A stretch of 60,175 bases of DNA from Bacteroidaceae bacterium HV4-6-C5C (GTDB lineage Bacteria; Bacteroidota; Bacteroidia; Bacteroidales; Bacteroidaceae). Below, in pieces: positions 19,509-28,305 of this stretch. Every line of letters starts with the position of its first letter. The stretch's first letter is position 1. The stretch is from positions 1-60,175 of the forward strand of contig VOIU01000021.1 of assembly GCA_007896885.1 (NCBI GenBank). The letters run 5' to 3'. The notes below the pieces were generated by a model. It saw only the letters and a list, made by a program, of their open reading frames with translations. It was not told the origin of the DNA and searched no databases. The position numbers were made by a program, and so were the translations under genes.

Positions 19509-20804
19509 ATGAAGTACTTCTCTACCGCTTTGGTTTTGTTGTTTAGCATATTGGCCTATGGCGTGGAACCTTTGCCTTATTCTTTTATTCGAGTGGATAA
19601 AAACGGGCAGTTCGTTCGTGATGGAAAGCCTTATTACTTTATAGGGACGAACTTTTGGTATGGGGCTATTCTTGGATCTGTAGGAGAAGGCGGTGATCGT
19701 GAACGTTTATGCAAAGAGCTTGATTTCTTAAAAAGTATTGGGGTTGATAATCTTCGTGTCCTTGTAGGGGCTGATGGAGAAAATGGGATCAAAACGCGTA
19801 TTGAGCCTTCTTTGCAAGTGGCTCCGGGGGTATATAATGATAGCATTTTGGATGGCTTGGACTATTTCATGAATGAACTGTACAAGCGGAAGATGACAGC
19901 TGTTCTTTATTTGAACAATTCCTGGGAATGGAGCGGAGGGTATTCTGTCTATTTGCAATGGGCTGGCTATGGCAAGGCTGTGATTCCTGCTGCTGATGGT
20001 TGGCCGGCTTATATGGCTTATGTAAAACAATTTATACTGTCGGATAGCGCGAAGGTTTTATTTGCAAATCATGTTAGGCATATTATCACAAGAACGAATA
20101 GGTATAATAGGATAAAATATGTGGATGACCCTACAATTATGTCTTGGCAGATTGGAAATGAACCTCGCGCTTTTTCAGAAGAGAATAAAATACCATTTGC
20201 GCAATGGATGTCGGATGTTGCTTCTTTTATAAAGTCTTTGGATCCGAATCATATGGTTTCTTCAGGAAGCGAAGGCTCTTGGGGCTGTGAAAATGATATT
20301 TGTTTATTTGAAAAAGTGCATGCCGATTCTAATATTGATTATCTAAATATTCATATATGGCCATATAATTGGGGGTGGATAAAGTCGGATAGTCTGAAAG
20401 AACTTCTTCCGGAGGCAATGGATAACACCAAAAGATATATAGATGAACATTTATTGATTGCCCGGAAATATAAGAAGCCTCTTGTACTTGAAGAATTTGG
20501 CTTTCCCCGAGATGGTTTCAAATTTTCAAAGAAGGCTCCTACGACTTGCCGCGATGAATATTATCGTTTTGTCTTTAATTTTATCCGACAACAAAAATCA
20601 ACTAATGGTCTATTGGCTGGATGTAACTTCTGGGGTTGGGGTGGCTTTGCTATTCAGAATTCTGCTCACGTATACTGGCAAAGAGGAGATGATTACATGG
20701 GTGATCCTGCCCAAGAGGAGCAAGGCTTAAACTCTGTTTTTTCAACAGATTCTACTGTTAGAATAATAAAAAAGATAAGTCGAAGTTTAATAATGAGTCA
20801 TTAG
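19509..20804 (+). CDS. GH5 endo-beta-mannanase/mannosidase (probable subfamily 7)
   Basis: A 431-residue secreted TIM-barrel hydrolase. It opens with FIRVDKNGQFVRDGKPYYFIG and NFWYG, typical of GH5_7 mannanases, has acid/base E218 in WQIGNEPR, an aromatic HIWPYNWGW loop and the nucleophile E329 in LEEFGFPRDG. The signal peptide ends near Gly18 (LAYG), without a lipobox, so periplasmic or released location is likely. It would cleave beta-1,4-mannosidic bonds in mannan chains or oligosaccharides. It stands between the CE7 esterase and SusC with its own regulon-type promoter. Confidence 0.87.
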   Translation: MKYFSTALVLLFSILAYGVEPLPYSFIRVDKNGQFVRDGKPYYFIGTNFWYGAILGSVGEGGDRERLCKELDFLKSIGVDNLRVLVGADGENGIKTRIEPSLQVAPGVYNDSILDGLDYFMNELYKRKMTAVLYLNNSWEWSGGYSVYLQWAGYGKAVIPAADGWPAYMAYVKQFILSDSAKVLFANHVRHIITRTNRYNRIKYVDDPTIMSWQIGNEPRAFSEENKIPFAQWMSDVASFIKSLDPNHMVSSGSEGSWGCENDICLFEKVHADSNIDYLNIHIWPYNWGWIKSDSLKELLPEAMDNTKRYIDEHLLIARKYKKPLVLEEFGFPRDGFKFSKKAPTTCRDEYYRFVFNFIRQQKSTNGLLAGCNFWGWGGFAIQNSAHVYWQRGDDYMGDPAQEEQGLNSVFSTDSTVRIIKKISRSLIMSH

Positions 20805-21114
20805 AATGCTTTATTTATCATAATATTTTTCATTTAATCAAAGAAATATTTAAGTATGGTGAACCAGTATTATTATATGATAAAATAGTGTATAACGACT
20901 TGATTGACGAAAAGTACTTTTGTGTGAATTAAAATTGAAAATTGGATCCTGTTACAATGTTAAACTTATTAATGCAAAGTGAATTGCCTATGGAAAAAAT
21001 ATTTTGATCTGACAAGGTTATTTTAGTGGGTCTTTATGAGTGGACCGGAGTCAACCTTAAATAAATAGAAATTATAAGGCTATAATAATTAACTAATCTA
21101 AGAAAAATACAAGT
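20805..21114 (+). other. SusC upstream region with ~190-nt leader and hairpin
   Basis: This 310-bp gap holds the SusC promoter (20879-20923) and a leader of about 190 nt. The leader contains an imperfect hairpin with outer arms AAGGTT (21014-21019) and AACCTT (21053-21058) and an inner GGTC/GACC pairing. No open frame of note. Long leaders before SusC genes can host post-transcriptional control, but nothing here proves it. Confidence 0.45.
20879..20923 (+). promoter_or_regulatory. PUL promoter of susC-susD with regulon element
   Basis: GATAAAATAGTGTA (20879-20892; first 11 bases identical to the GH5 and GH26 copies) is followed after exactly 22 bp by the -7 box TACTTTTGT (20915-20923). Confidence 0.7.
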
Positions 21115-24100
21115 ATGCATTTAAATTTTAGAAAAACAGCACTGCTTGTGGGGATGTTTTCAGCTTTTGGCTTAAACTATGCTCTACAGCTATCAGCCGC
21201 ATCGGTTGACGCAATAGCAGTTGTACAACAATCAAAGAAGATTACGGGTACTGTAACGGATGGAGCAGGACCGGTTATTGGTGCCAATGTCTTGGAAAAA
21301 GGAACGACGAATGGCGTAATTACAGATATTGAAGGTAATTTTACCTTGAATGTCCGACCTGGAGCTACTATTATTATCTCCTTTATTGGTTATAAATCAC
21401 AGGAAATAGTAGTTGGTAATCAATCAATGCTTAAAGTTCTGTTGAAAGACGATTCTGAAGTCCTGGATGAAGTAGTGGTGGTTGGTTATGGAGTTCAGAA
21501 GAAAAAATTAGTGACAGGGGCTACTGTTGAAGTGAAAGGTGACGACATAACGAAACTTAATACAACTCAAGCGTTGGGAGCTCTTCAGAGTCAATCTCCA
21601 GGAGTTAATATTCAAGCTGTATCGGGGCAACCAGGTGATGGCTTCAAGGTCACTATTCGTGGTGCGGGTACTAACGGAAATGCTGCTCCTATTTATGTCA
21701 TTGATGGTGTTGCCGGTGGCGATATAAATGCTATTAACCCAGCAGATATTGAACGTATTGATGTGTTGAAAGATGCTGCTTCATGTGCTATCTATGGCTC
21801 AAGTGGTGCCAATGGTGTAATTTTGATTACAACAAAGCAAGGCAAAGAAGGTAAAATTCAAGTGACTTATGATGGAAACATTGGATGGCAAAATGTGTAT
21901 AAGATGCCTGACTTACTTGATGCTAAACAATATATGGCAGTAATGGATCAGGTTGAATTTGCCCGGGGGGGCACTCCTTTTGACTGGTCTAAATATATAG
22001 ATGCAGATTTGTTGAAATCTTACCAGGATGGAACAAATAAAGGTACCAATTGGGTAGAGGAAATGCGCAACAAAAATGCTGTTGTTACTAATCATGCTTT
22101 TAATTTAGCAGGTGGCACAGATTTGTCCAAGTTCTCTACTGGTGTTGGTTATCAATATCAAGATGGTGTATTTGGTGGTCCTGTTAAGTCAGATTTCCGG
22201 CGTTTTACGTTCCGTTTAAACTCAGAGCATATCATTTATAAAAAAGGAAATTTGGATGTCATAAAAATAGGTGAAAATATTTATTACCAACATCGTCAAA
22301 CTCAGGGAATTCAAATTGGTAATCAATATTCTAATAATCTGTCAAATGCACTTCGTGGTAATCCATTAATTCAAGTTCGCAACAAAGATGGAGAGTATGT
22401 GGATTATGATGATTTGAAATCTTCTGGTACAGATGGTTGGTTTGCTTATAATATGTATTCTAGTAATCCGATTGCCAATATGGTATGGGGGCAATCAGGG
22501 AATAATCAGAGCAAGAGCTTTAATTTAAGTGCAATAGGCTTTGTGGAAATTCAGCCTATTAAGAATTTGGTCTATCGTGGTCAAGTCAGCTATAAACAAT
22601 ATTCGAGTTCATGGCGCTGCTATTTGCCTGAATATTATATTAATGATAATAACGATAGCCGTTTAGTAGACCAAACTATTGACAATGTATCTTTAGGTTG
22701 GAACTGGAATACGACAAACACGTTGACTTATAAATTTAATATTGCTCAAGACCATCATTTTGATGTATTAGCTGGTACTGAATACTCCAAGTCCCGTCCT
22801 AATTATGGAGAAACGGTGAATGTTACAGGTTATGAGAATATCTTTGGTGATTTTGCACATGGATATTTGGATAACACAAAGCGTTCAGGTGCTTATGCAA
22901 CAGGTGCTCCGGCAGGGTATGGTGCTAGTATGTCATATTTTGGTCGTGTCAATTATGATTATAACGAAACTTACATGCTTACAGCCATTATTCGAGCAGA
23001 TGGTTCTTCAAACTTCGCAAAAGGTCATCGATGGGGATATTTCCCTTCTGTTTCTCTAGGTTGGGTTGCATCCAATGAAGAATTCATGGCTGGAACGCGG
23101 AATTGGCTTGACTTTTTGAAGATACGTGCCGGCTGGGGGCAAAATGGTAATGCTAATATTCCAAACTTACAATGGAAAGCAGGCTACGATTTTGGTGCCT
23201 ATGGAATGTATTCTTTCGACAACAACAAAAATGGAGGGACGCAAGGCGGTTATCCAAATCGCTTGGCGAATGAAGGATTAACGTGGGAAACTTCTGAACA
23301 AACTAATATAGGCTTTGATGCGCGTTTCTTGAATAGTCGTTTGAATGTTACAATGGACTGGTACAATAAAAAAACAAAGGATTTGCTATTACCTGTTCAG
23401 GTAAGTGCGATTACAGGTTTCCCTTCTATGTACGGTAATGCCGGTACTGTAAAGAATACAGGAGTTGAAACAACTTTTGGTTGGAATGATAAGGTAGGAA
23501 AGGATTTTTCTTATGGAGCAAATGTGAATTTTGCATTTAATAAAAATGAGGTAACGGAAGTTAATGCTGGTGCTGATTATGTAGAGGGTGGCAATGATTT
23601 ACTTTCACAAGGCACAGGTATTATAGCTCGTATGTGGGAAGGTCATCCTATTGGCTGTTTTTATGGTTATAAAACTGAAGGAGTTATGCAAAATGCATCA
23701 GATGTTGAAGCTTACTTGAAAAAGAATTGTAAAGGTACTGCTGCTAATTCATTACAGGGTGGTAATATCAAGCCGGGTGATTTAAAGTTTGTGGATGTAA
23801 ATGGAGATGGTGTTGTTAATGCAAATGATAAAACAGAGATCGGAAGTCCTCATCCCGATTTTACAATGGGTATTTCTTTGAATGCAGCTTATAAGGGGTT
23901 TGATATTTCTGTAACGACTTATGGTGCATTTGGGCAGGAAGTAGCTCGTTCATATCGTAAGTTTGCTGACGGTCAGTTTGAAAATTATACTACTGAGGTT
24001 TATGAATACTGGCATGGTGAAGGTACTTCCAACAGATATCCCATGCTTGCGCCGGGTAGTCTTGGTCGTAATTGGCAAGAAATATCAGATATCTATATTG

Positions 24101-24354
24101 ATGACGCAAGCTACTTCCGTATTCAAAATGTAACGATTGGTTATGATTTCAAGAAATTATGGAAATCTTGTCCATTCCAACAACTCCGTGTTTATGCCGC
24201 TGCCCAAAATCTGTATACTTTCACTGGATACAAGGGCATGGATCCTGAAAATGGTATGGCACTTAATAGTGCTCAACCATGGATAACAGGTGTTGATGTA
24301 GGCAATTACCCTCAACCTCGTACATATATGTTCGGTGTTAATGTTAAATTCTAA
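21115..24354 (+). CDS. SusC/RagA-type TonB-dependent outer-membrane transporter
   Basis: A 1079-residue outer-membrane receptor for oligosaccharide uptake. After the signal peptide come a carboxypeptidase-regulatory-like domain (~38-125; GTVTDGAGPVIGANV, GVITDIEGNFTL), a TonB-box-like segment LDEVVVVGYG, the plug domain (~130-245; IYVIDGVAGGDINAINPADI, SGANGVILITTKQG) and a long beta-barrel ending in FGVNVKF with the aromatic C-terminus of outer-membrane proteins. It is followed 14 bp later by its SusD partner. In this locus the imported ligand is inferred to be a mannan oligosaccharide. Confidence 0.96.
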   Translation: MHLNFRKTALLVGMFSAFGLNYALQLSAASVDAIAVVQQSKKITGTVTDGAGPVIGANVLEKGTTNGVITDIEGNFTLNVRPGATIIISFIGYKSQEIVVGNQSMLKVLLKDDSEVLDEVVVVGYGVQKKKLVTGATVEVKGDDITKLNTTQALGALQSQSPGVNIQAVSGQPGDGFKVTIRGAGTNGNAAPIYVIDGVAGGDINAINPADIERIDVLKDAASCAIYGSSGANGVILITTKQGKEGKIQVTYDGNIGWQNVYKMPDLLDAKQYMAVMDQVEFARGGTPFDWSKYIDADLLKSYQDGTNKGTNWVEEMRNKNAVVTNHAFNLAGGTDLSKFSTGVGYQYQDGVFGGPVKSDFRRFTFRLNSEHIIYKKGNLDVIKIGENIYYQHRQTQGIQIGNQYSNNLSNALRGNPLIQVRNKDGEYVDYDDLKSSGTDGWFAYNMYSSNPIANMVWGQSGNNQSKSFNLSAIGFVEIQPIKNLVYRGQVSYKQYSSSWRCYLPEYYINDNNDSRLVDQTIDNVSLGWNWNTTNTLTYKFNIAQDHHFDVLAGTEYSKSRPNYGETVNVTGYENIFGDFAHGYLDNTKRSGAYATGAPAGYGASMSYFGRVNYDYNETYMLTAIIRADGSSNFAKGHRWGYFPSVSLGWVASNEEFMAGTRNWLDFLKIRAGWGQNGNANIPNLQWKAGYDFGAYGMYSFDNNKNGGTQGGYPNRLANEGLTWETSEQTNIGFDARFLNSRLNVTMDWYNKKTKDLLLPVQVSAITGFPSMYGNAGTVKNTGVETTFGWNDKVGKDFSYGANVNFAFNKNEVTEVNAGADYVEGGNDLLSQGTGIIARMWEGHPIGCFYGYKTEGVMQNASDVEAYLKKNCKGTAANSLQGGNIKPGDLKFVDVNGDGVVNANDKTEIGSPHPDFTMGISLNAAYKGFDISVTTYGAFGQEVARSYRKFADGQFENYTTEVYEYWHGEGTSNRYPMLAPGSLGRNWQEISDIYIDDASYFRIQNVTIGYDFKKLWKSCPFQQLRVYAAAQNLYTFTGYKGMDPENGMALNSAQPWITGVDVGNYPQPRTYMFGVNVKF

Positions 24355-24368
24355 AAATGGGATACACA

Positions 24369-26150
24369 ATGAAAAAAATATTATATCTACTATGTGGAGC
24401 TATGATGGTGACAGGAACATTTGTTTCTTGTGATTTAGACTCCATGAGCATGACAGAAAAAGATACTTCTAATTTTCCTGCTAACGAAAAAGATGCAAAC
24501 CAGGCATTAGCTGCTATTTATCAAAACTTGAATGCAGTAAATGCTAATCCCCAACAATCATTCTTCTACCTGTCCATGTTGGCTAGTGACGATAATCTTG
24601 GTGGCGGTGGAACAAATGATAAATTGATGCAAGCACTGGATTTGCTCCTTAATAATAATGCGAACATGACCGAACAATTCTATAAAGATCGTTATCAAGG
24701 AATTAATCGTGCCAATACTTTAATCCAAGCGCTCTCTAGCGTAGCATTGGATGAAGCTATCAAATTACAAACAATGGGTGAAGCTAAATTCCTTCGTGCT
24801 TTTTATTATTATGAGTTAGCTTCTATGTATGGACGAGTACCTTTAGTGACGACACCGACTGTTCCTAAAGATCCTACTCCGCCTGCTTCATCTGTTATTT
24901 GGGGGCAAATATTGCAAGATTTATATGAGGCTGCCACTACAATGCCAGCTGTTCGTAAGACAAATGGGCATGTAGATCGTTATGGCGCAGCTGCATTGCT
25001 TGGAAGAGCTTGGTTATTCTATACAGGATTCTATTGCAATGGTGAAACTACAGCAGATTTGGTTAGTTCAAGTTATAAACCTTTGACTTCTGTAAAATTA
25101 CCTAATGGTGAGACACTTACTAAAGAACAAGTTATAACCTGTATTGATGATTGTGTAAATAATTCCGGTTATTCTCTTGTTCAAGATTTCCGTTGTCTTT
25201 GGGCTTATACAAACAGGTTTACAGTTGAAGATTATCCTTATACTGCAGGTAAAGGCTTAAAATGGGTTGAAGACGATAATGGCGTAAATCCAGAATCAAT
25301 GTTTGCTATCAAATATAATAAATTGGCTGATTGGGCAACTACTATTGGATATGGTAATGGGTATGCTTTACATTTTGGAATTCGTGCTGCTTCTAACAAT
25401 GCTGATTATTTTCCTTTCGGACAGGGTTGGGGTGCTGGTCCAGTATCTCCTAACTTGGTTCAAGATTGGGAAATTGCAGATAAGGATAATAAAGATATAC
25501 GTAGATCAGCTTCATTACAGAATGCTAGCGAATTTCCTCACTACACTTTTGGTGGCGGTGGAGATTGGGTACAAGAGACTGGTTATATAGAGAAGAAACT
25601 TCTTCCTGTAACCTGTAAAGATAAAACTCAAAAGAGTGGGTATGCATGTTGCTTTGAAAATCTTATGTATGGTACTGACGGCTGGCTACAAGGCTCATAT
25701 AATATGCAGCTTAATAATATTCACGATCTTGTGCTTATTCGTTTTGCAGATGTTTTGTTAATGCAATCGGAATTGAAAGAGGATGTGCAAGGAATTAATA
25801 AAGTACGTGCTCGTGCAGGGCTTACTCCATTAACTGCCTATTCCCTTGAAGCTTTGCAACAAGAACGTCGTTGGGAACTTTGTTTCGAAGGGGTGCGTTG
25901 GAATGATATTCGGCGTTGGCATATTGCCAGCGAGGCTCTAGACAAGCAGCTTAATAAGCCTATTTATACGGGTGGTGCAGCCGATAAGAATGTGGCTGTA
26001 AATGGTGGCTATTCTGCTCGCTATAAAGCTACTGCCGGTTTCCAAAAGAAGCCAGAAAACCAGGTGACTTTGAGTAATGGTACTCTTACTCAAAATGATG
26101 GCTGGGGTGATGCTTCAAGTGAATACGCTGGTTGGGTAGGCGCTAAATAA
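24369..26150 (+). CDS. SusD/RagB-type surface glycan-binding lipoprotein
   Basis: A 593-residue SusD-family lipoprotein, lipobox TFVSC (Cys21), forming the lid on the SusC barrel. Family hallmarks are the N-terminal TPR-like helices (LAAIYQNLNAV, AKFLRAFYYYELASMYGRVPL), AALLGRAWLF, and the C-terminal LQQERRWELCFEGVRWNDIRRW. The ATG at 24369 directly precedes the signal peptide; an upstream ATG at 24357 adds four residues. Co-transcribed with SusC. Confidence 0.96.
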   Translation: MKKILYLLCGAMMVTGTFVSCDLDSMSMTEKDTSNFPANEKDANQALAAIYQNLNAVNANPQQSFFYLSMLASDDNLGGGGTNDKLMQALDLLLNNNANMTEQFYKDRYQGINRANTLIQALSSVALDEAIKLQTMGEAKFLRAFYYYELASMYGRVPLVTTPTVPKDPTPPASSVIWGQILQDLYEAATTMPAVRKTNGHVDRYGAAALLGRAWLFYTGFYCNGETTADLVSSSYKPLTSVKLPNGETLTKEQVITCIDDCVNNSGYSLVQDFRCLWAYTNRFTVEDYPYTAGKGLKWVEDDNGVNPESMFAIKYNKLADWATTIGYGNGYALHFGIRAASNNADYFPFGQGWGAGPVSPNLVQDWEIADKDNKDIRRSASLQNASEFPHYTFGGGGDWVQETGYIEKKLLPVTCKDKTQKSGYACCFENLMYGTDGWLQGSYNMQLNNIHDLVLIRFADVLLMQSELKEDVQGINKVRARAGLTPLTAYSLEALQQERRWELCFEGVRWNDIRRWHIASEALDKQLNKPIYTGGAADKNVAVNGGYSARYKATAGFQKKPENQVTLSNGTLTQNDGWGDASSEYAGWVGAK

Positions 26151-26187
26151 GTCGTGCTATGTTTAATCTAATAATAGATAATAGAAT

Positions 26188-27018
26188 ATGAAAAAAATAT
26201 TATTTGTACTTCCGTTATTTTTGATATTGCTCGCGGCTTGCGATCCTATAGTGGATGGATGCAGCCCCGACCCGAATATTGACTCAAAGGATCTTAAATT
26301 TGAGGTTGTAGCAAAGAGCCAAGGCAACAATAATCTTACCATTGTGCCTAGTCCTGCTCGTTATGTAAAAGTATATGATGCGGCAACAAATGCAAAAATA
26401 GCAGAAGGCACTATGCCTATGTATCAAGCAATGCCTCCTGCAAGAACTTTCAGTGTATATGTTACGGCAATAAATCCGGATGGTTCAGTCGTGAAATCAG
26501 AACCTGTTTCAATTCAGTTGACTAATTTTACTGATATTCCCAAAATTATAGATGATGTGTTCGGCGATGGAAAAGGTGGATATATTGATAAAACTTGGGT
26601 TTGGAATACGGAAGCTTCTGATGGAGTCTGGGGTAACGGAGGCTATCTTGGGAATACAGGTCCTGGATGGTGGATTGTTTCTGCAGCGGGTATAGATGAA
26701 CAGGCTGTTGCTAAAGGTCTTCCTAATGATGGCCTGAATGGCTGGATGACTCTTGGCTTAAGCGGAGTGACTACAAGTCGTGGAGAAACGGGTACTGTTA
26801 CAGCTACTCCTGATATTAAGCAAGAAGGTTGGGATGTAGGTACGCTAATATTTAAAGGTACTATTCCACTTTTGGGTATCCAACCAAATCAAGGTAACGC
26901 CCGGCAATATGAATATCACATTTTGAAGATAACAGACACTGAGCTTCGTCTTTGTGCTCCTGAACCAGGAGCTGGCGCATGGGGTACAGCTTGGTTTTGG
27001 AATTTCAAGAAAAAATAG
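26188..27018 (+). CDS. PUL surface lipoprotein, probable glycan-binding (SusE-position) protein
   Basis: A 276-residue lipoprotein (lipobox LLAAC, Cys18) encoded 37 bp after SusD, the usual place of a SusE/SGBP protein. Residues ~35-110 look like an Ig/PKD-type beta domain (KVYDAATNAKIAEGTMP); residues ~125-276 form an aromatic-rich beta domain (KTWVWNTE, GPGWWIV, LNGWMTLGLSG, ILKITDTELRL, TAWFWNF) of a type common in Bacteroides PUL lipoproteins. It probably binds mannan at the cell surface. The gene is followed by a strong intrinsic terminator. Confidence 0.75.
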   Translation: MKKILFVLPLFLILLAACDPIVDGCSPDPNIDSKDLKFEVVAKSQGNNNLTIVPSPARYVKVYDAATNAKIAEGTMPMYQAMPPARTFSVYVTAINPDGSVVKSEPVSIQLTNFTDIPKIIDDVFGDGKGGYIDKTWVWNTEASDGVWGNGGYLGNTGPGWWIVSAAGIDEQAVAKGLPNDGLNGWMTLGLSGVTTSRGETGTVTATPDIKQEGWDVGTLIFKGTIPLLGIQPNQGNARQYEYHILKITDTELRLCAPEPGAGAWGTAWFWNFKKK

Positions 27019-27054
27019 CTATTATATATATCATTCATTGTGATTACATATTAG

Positions 27055-27089
27055 GGAAGTAAGGATACTTCATCCTTACTTCCTTTTTT
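27055..27089 (+). terminator. Rho-independent terminator after the susCD-SGBP unit
   Basis: A perfect 12-bp stem (GGAAGTAAGGAT at 27055-27066 pairing with 27072-27083), a 5-nt loop, and a run of six T (27084-27089). It lies 37 bp after the lipoprotein stop and 26 bp before the next ATG. Confidence 0.85.
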
Positions 27090-27114
27090 AAAGTTTTATT
27101 AAAAATAAGAACTT

Positions 27115-27519
27115 ATGAAACGGATATTTTTATTATCGACACTTTTCTTCATGCTTTTTTTGTTTTGTACACAGGGCGTTGTGGCACAGAGTATTATTCA
27201 AATGGGTACTAATAGACCTGCATATAAAAGTGGTTATGCAGTAATGGAAATTTATGGTGTAAGTGCTAACGGCAGTGGTAGTCTAATTGATGAAGAAGGG
27301 ACTACATATCCGATATATAATTATACAGGTTATGTTGGTGGTTCTTTTTATTTTTACGTTAAACCGGGTGTGTATACCGTTGAAAGTATTGGGACAAGTG
27401 GAAAATATGTTTATATAATGATCAATGGCGTGAAAAAGCTTTTAATAGCAGGTTCATCCTTTACGATTCCCAATACTGGGAGCTTTGTCTCAATAGTGTT
27501 TAGTACTCAAAATATGTAA
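27115..27519 (+). CDS. Small secreted protein of unknown function
   Basis: A 134-residue protein with a clear signal peptide (MKRIFLLSTLFFMLFLFCTQ, cleavage near VVAQ). The mature part is short, rich in Gly, Tyr, Ser and Val, with alternating hydrophobic residues suggesting an all-beta fold (YAVMEIYGV, GSFYFYVKPGVYTVESIG, KYVYIMING). I do not recognise a family. It begins only 26 bp after a strong terminator and no TAnnTTTG box is visible in that gap, so expression probably depends on read-through. Confidence 0.6.
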   Translation: MKRIFLLSTLFFMLFLFCTQGVVAQSIIQMGTNRPAYKSGYAVMEIYGVSANGSGSLIDEEGTTYPIYNYTGYVGGSFYFYVKPGVYTVESIGTSGKYVYIMINGVKKLLIAGSSFTIPNTGSFVSIVFSTQNM

Positions 27520-27708
27520 AATCTATCTTTAATCGTTTGAGTAAATAAAATCAGATTAAAGCAATTGCTATTTCTTTAGGTTTTCATTCAATTTATGACG
27601 TTTGATTACTGCAAATGTACTATATGGGTGATACAATTTTTAGTGATGAAAAGGTGGACTGTGAGGCTCGCCTTTTCGCATGATAGATAATTCATAAAAA
27701 TGAATATA

Positions 27709-28305
27709 ATGAAAATTTATTTGCCACTTTTGTATATATACACTCTTCTTTTTATTGGCTGCGGCAAGCCTCAAAAAGGATATGTGATAGAGGGCACACT
27801 ACCTTCACAGGTATATGATGGGGAATGGATCTATCTTGTTCCAATGGAAAATCCAATGGGGCGAGTGGATTCAGTGAAAATAGCCAATGCTTCTTTTTCT
27901 TTTTCCGGAAAAGGCGAAGAGATGCGAGTGCTACGCTTACGTTATGCCTTGCGTCCATATATTCAAGAATTATTGGTTATAACCGAGCCTGGTACTATCC
28001 ATGTTAAAGCTGATTCTATTGGTTCAGTGAAAGGAACTCCTCAGAATAATGCATTACAAGAGTGGAAAGAAATGAGAGAGAAGGGAATGTTAGTTTACCG
28101 CTCTATTCATGAAAAATTGCAGAATGCTATAGGGGATGATTCATTACGTATGGTATCTGTGCTGGATTCTTTATTTGTCAAAGAACAAAATTTTAATTAT
28201 CTTTTTTTACAGAAGCAAAAAAGTAATACCTTAGGAAAATTTATGAGAAAAATGTTGCGTGTTTCTCTATCAAATGAACAACAGCATAAGTTGGATGAAA
28301 ACTAA
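27709..28305 (+). CDS. DUF4369-like lipoprotein
   Basis: A 198-residue lipoprotein (lipobox FIGC). The mature N-terminus GYVIEGTLPS, WIYLVPME, RVDSVKIANASFSFSGKG and ELLVITEPGTIHVKADS follow the DUF4369 pattern, a beta domain usually placed before a thioredoxin domain in Bacteroides; the thioredoxin domain is absent and is replaced by ~80 helical residues ending KMLRVSLSNEQQHKLDEN. The ATG at 27709 (27700 also possible) precedes the signal. It overlaps the next gene by 11 bp, so it heads a five-gene translationally linked unit. Confidence 0.7.
   Translation: MKIYLPLLYIYTLLFIGCGKPQKGYVIEGTLPSQVYDGEWIYLVPMENPMGRVDSVKIANASFSFSGKGEEMRVLRLRYALRPYIQELLVITEPGTIHVKADSIGSVKGTPQNNALQEWKEMREKGMLVYRSIHEKLQNAIGDDSLRMVSVLDSLFVKEQNFNYLFLQKQKSNTLGKFMRKMLRVSLSNEQQHKLDEN

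Noticed and set aside
27649..27676. AAAAGGTG/CGCCTTTT hairpin before the DUF4369-like gene
   Set aside because: Eight-base arms with one G-U pair and a 12-nt loop; the T-run is part of the stem. Too weak to call a terminator.
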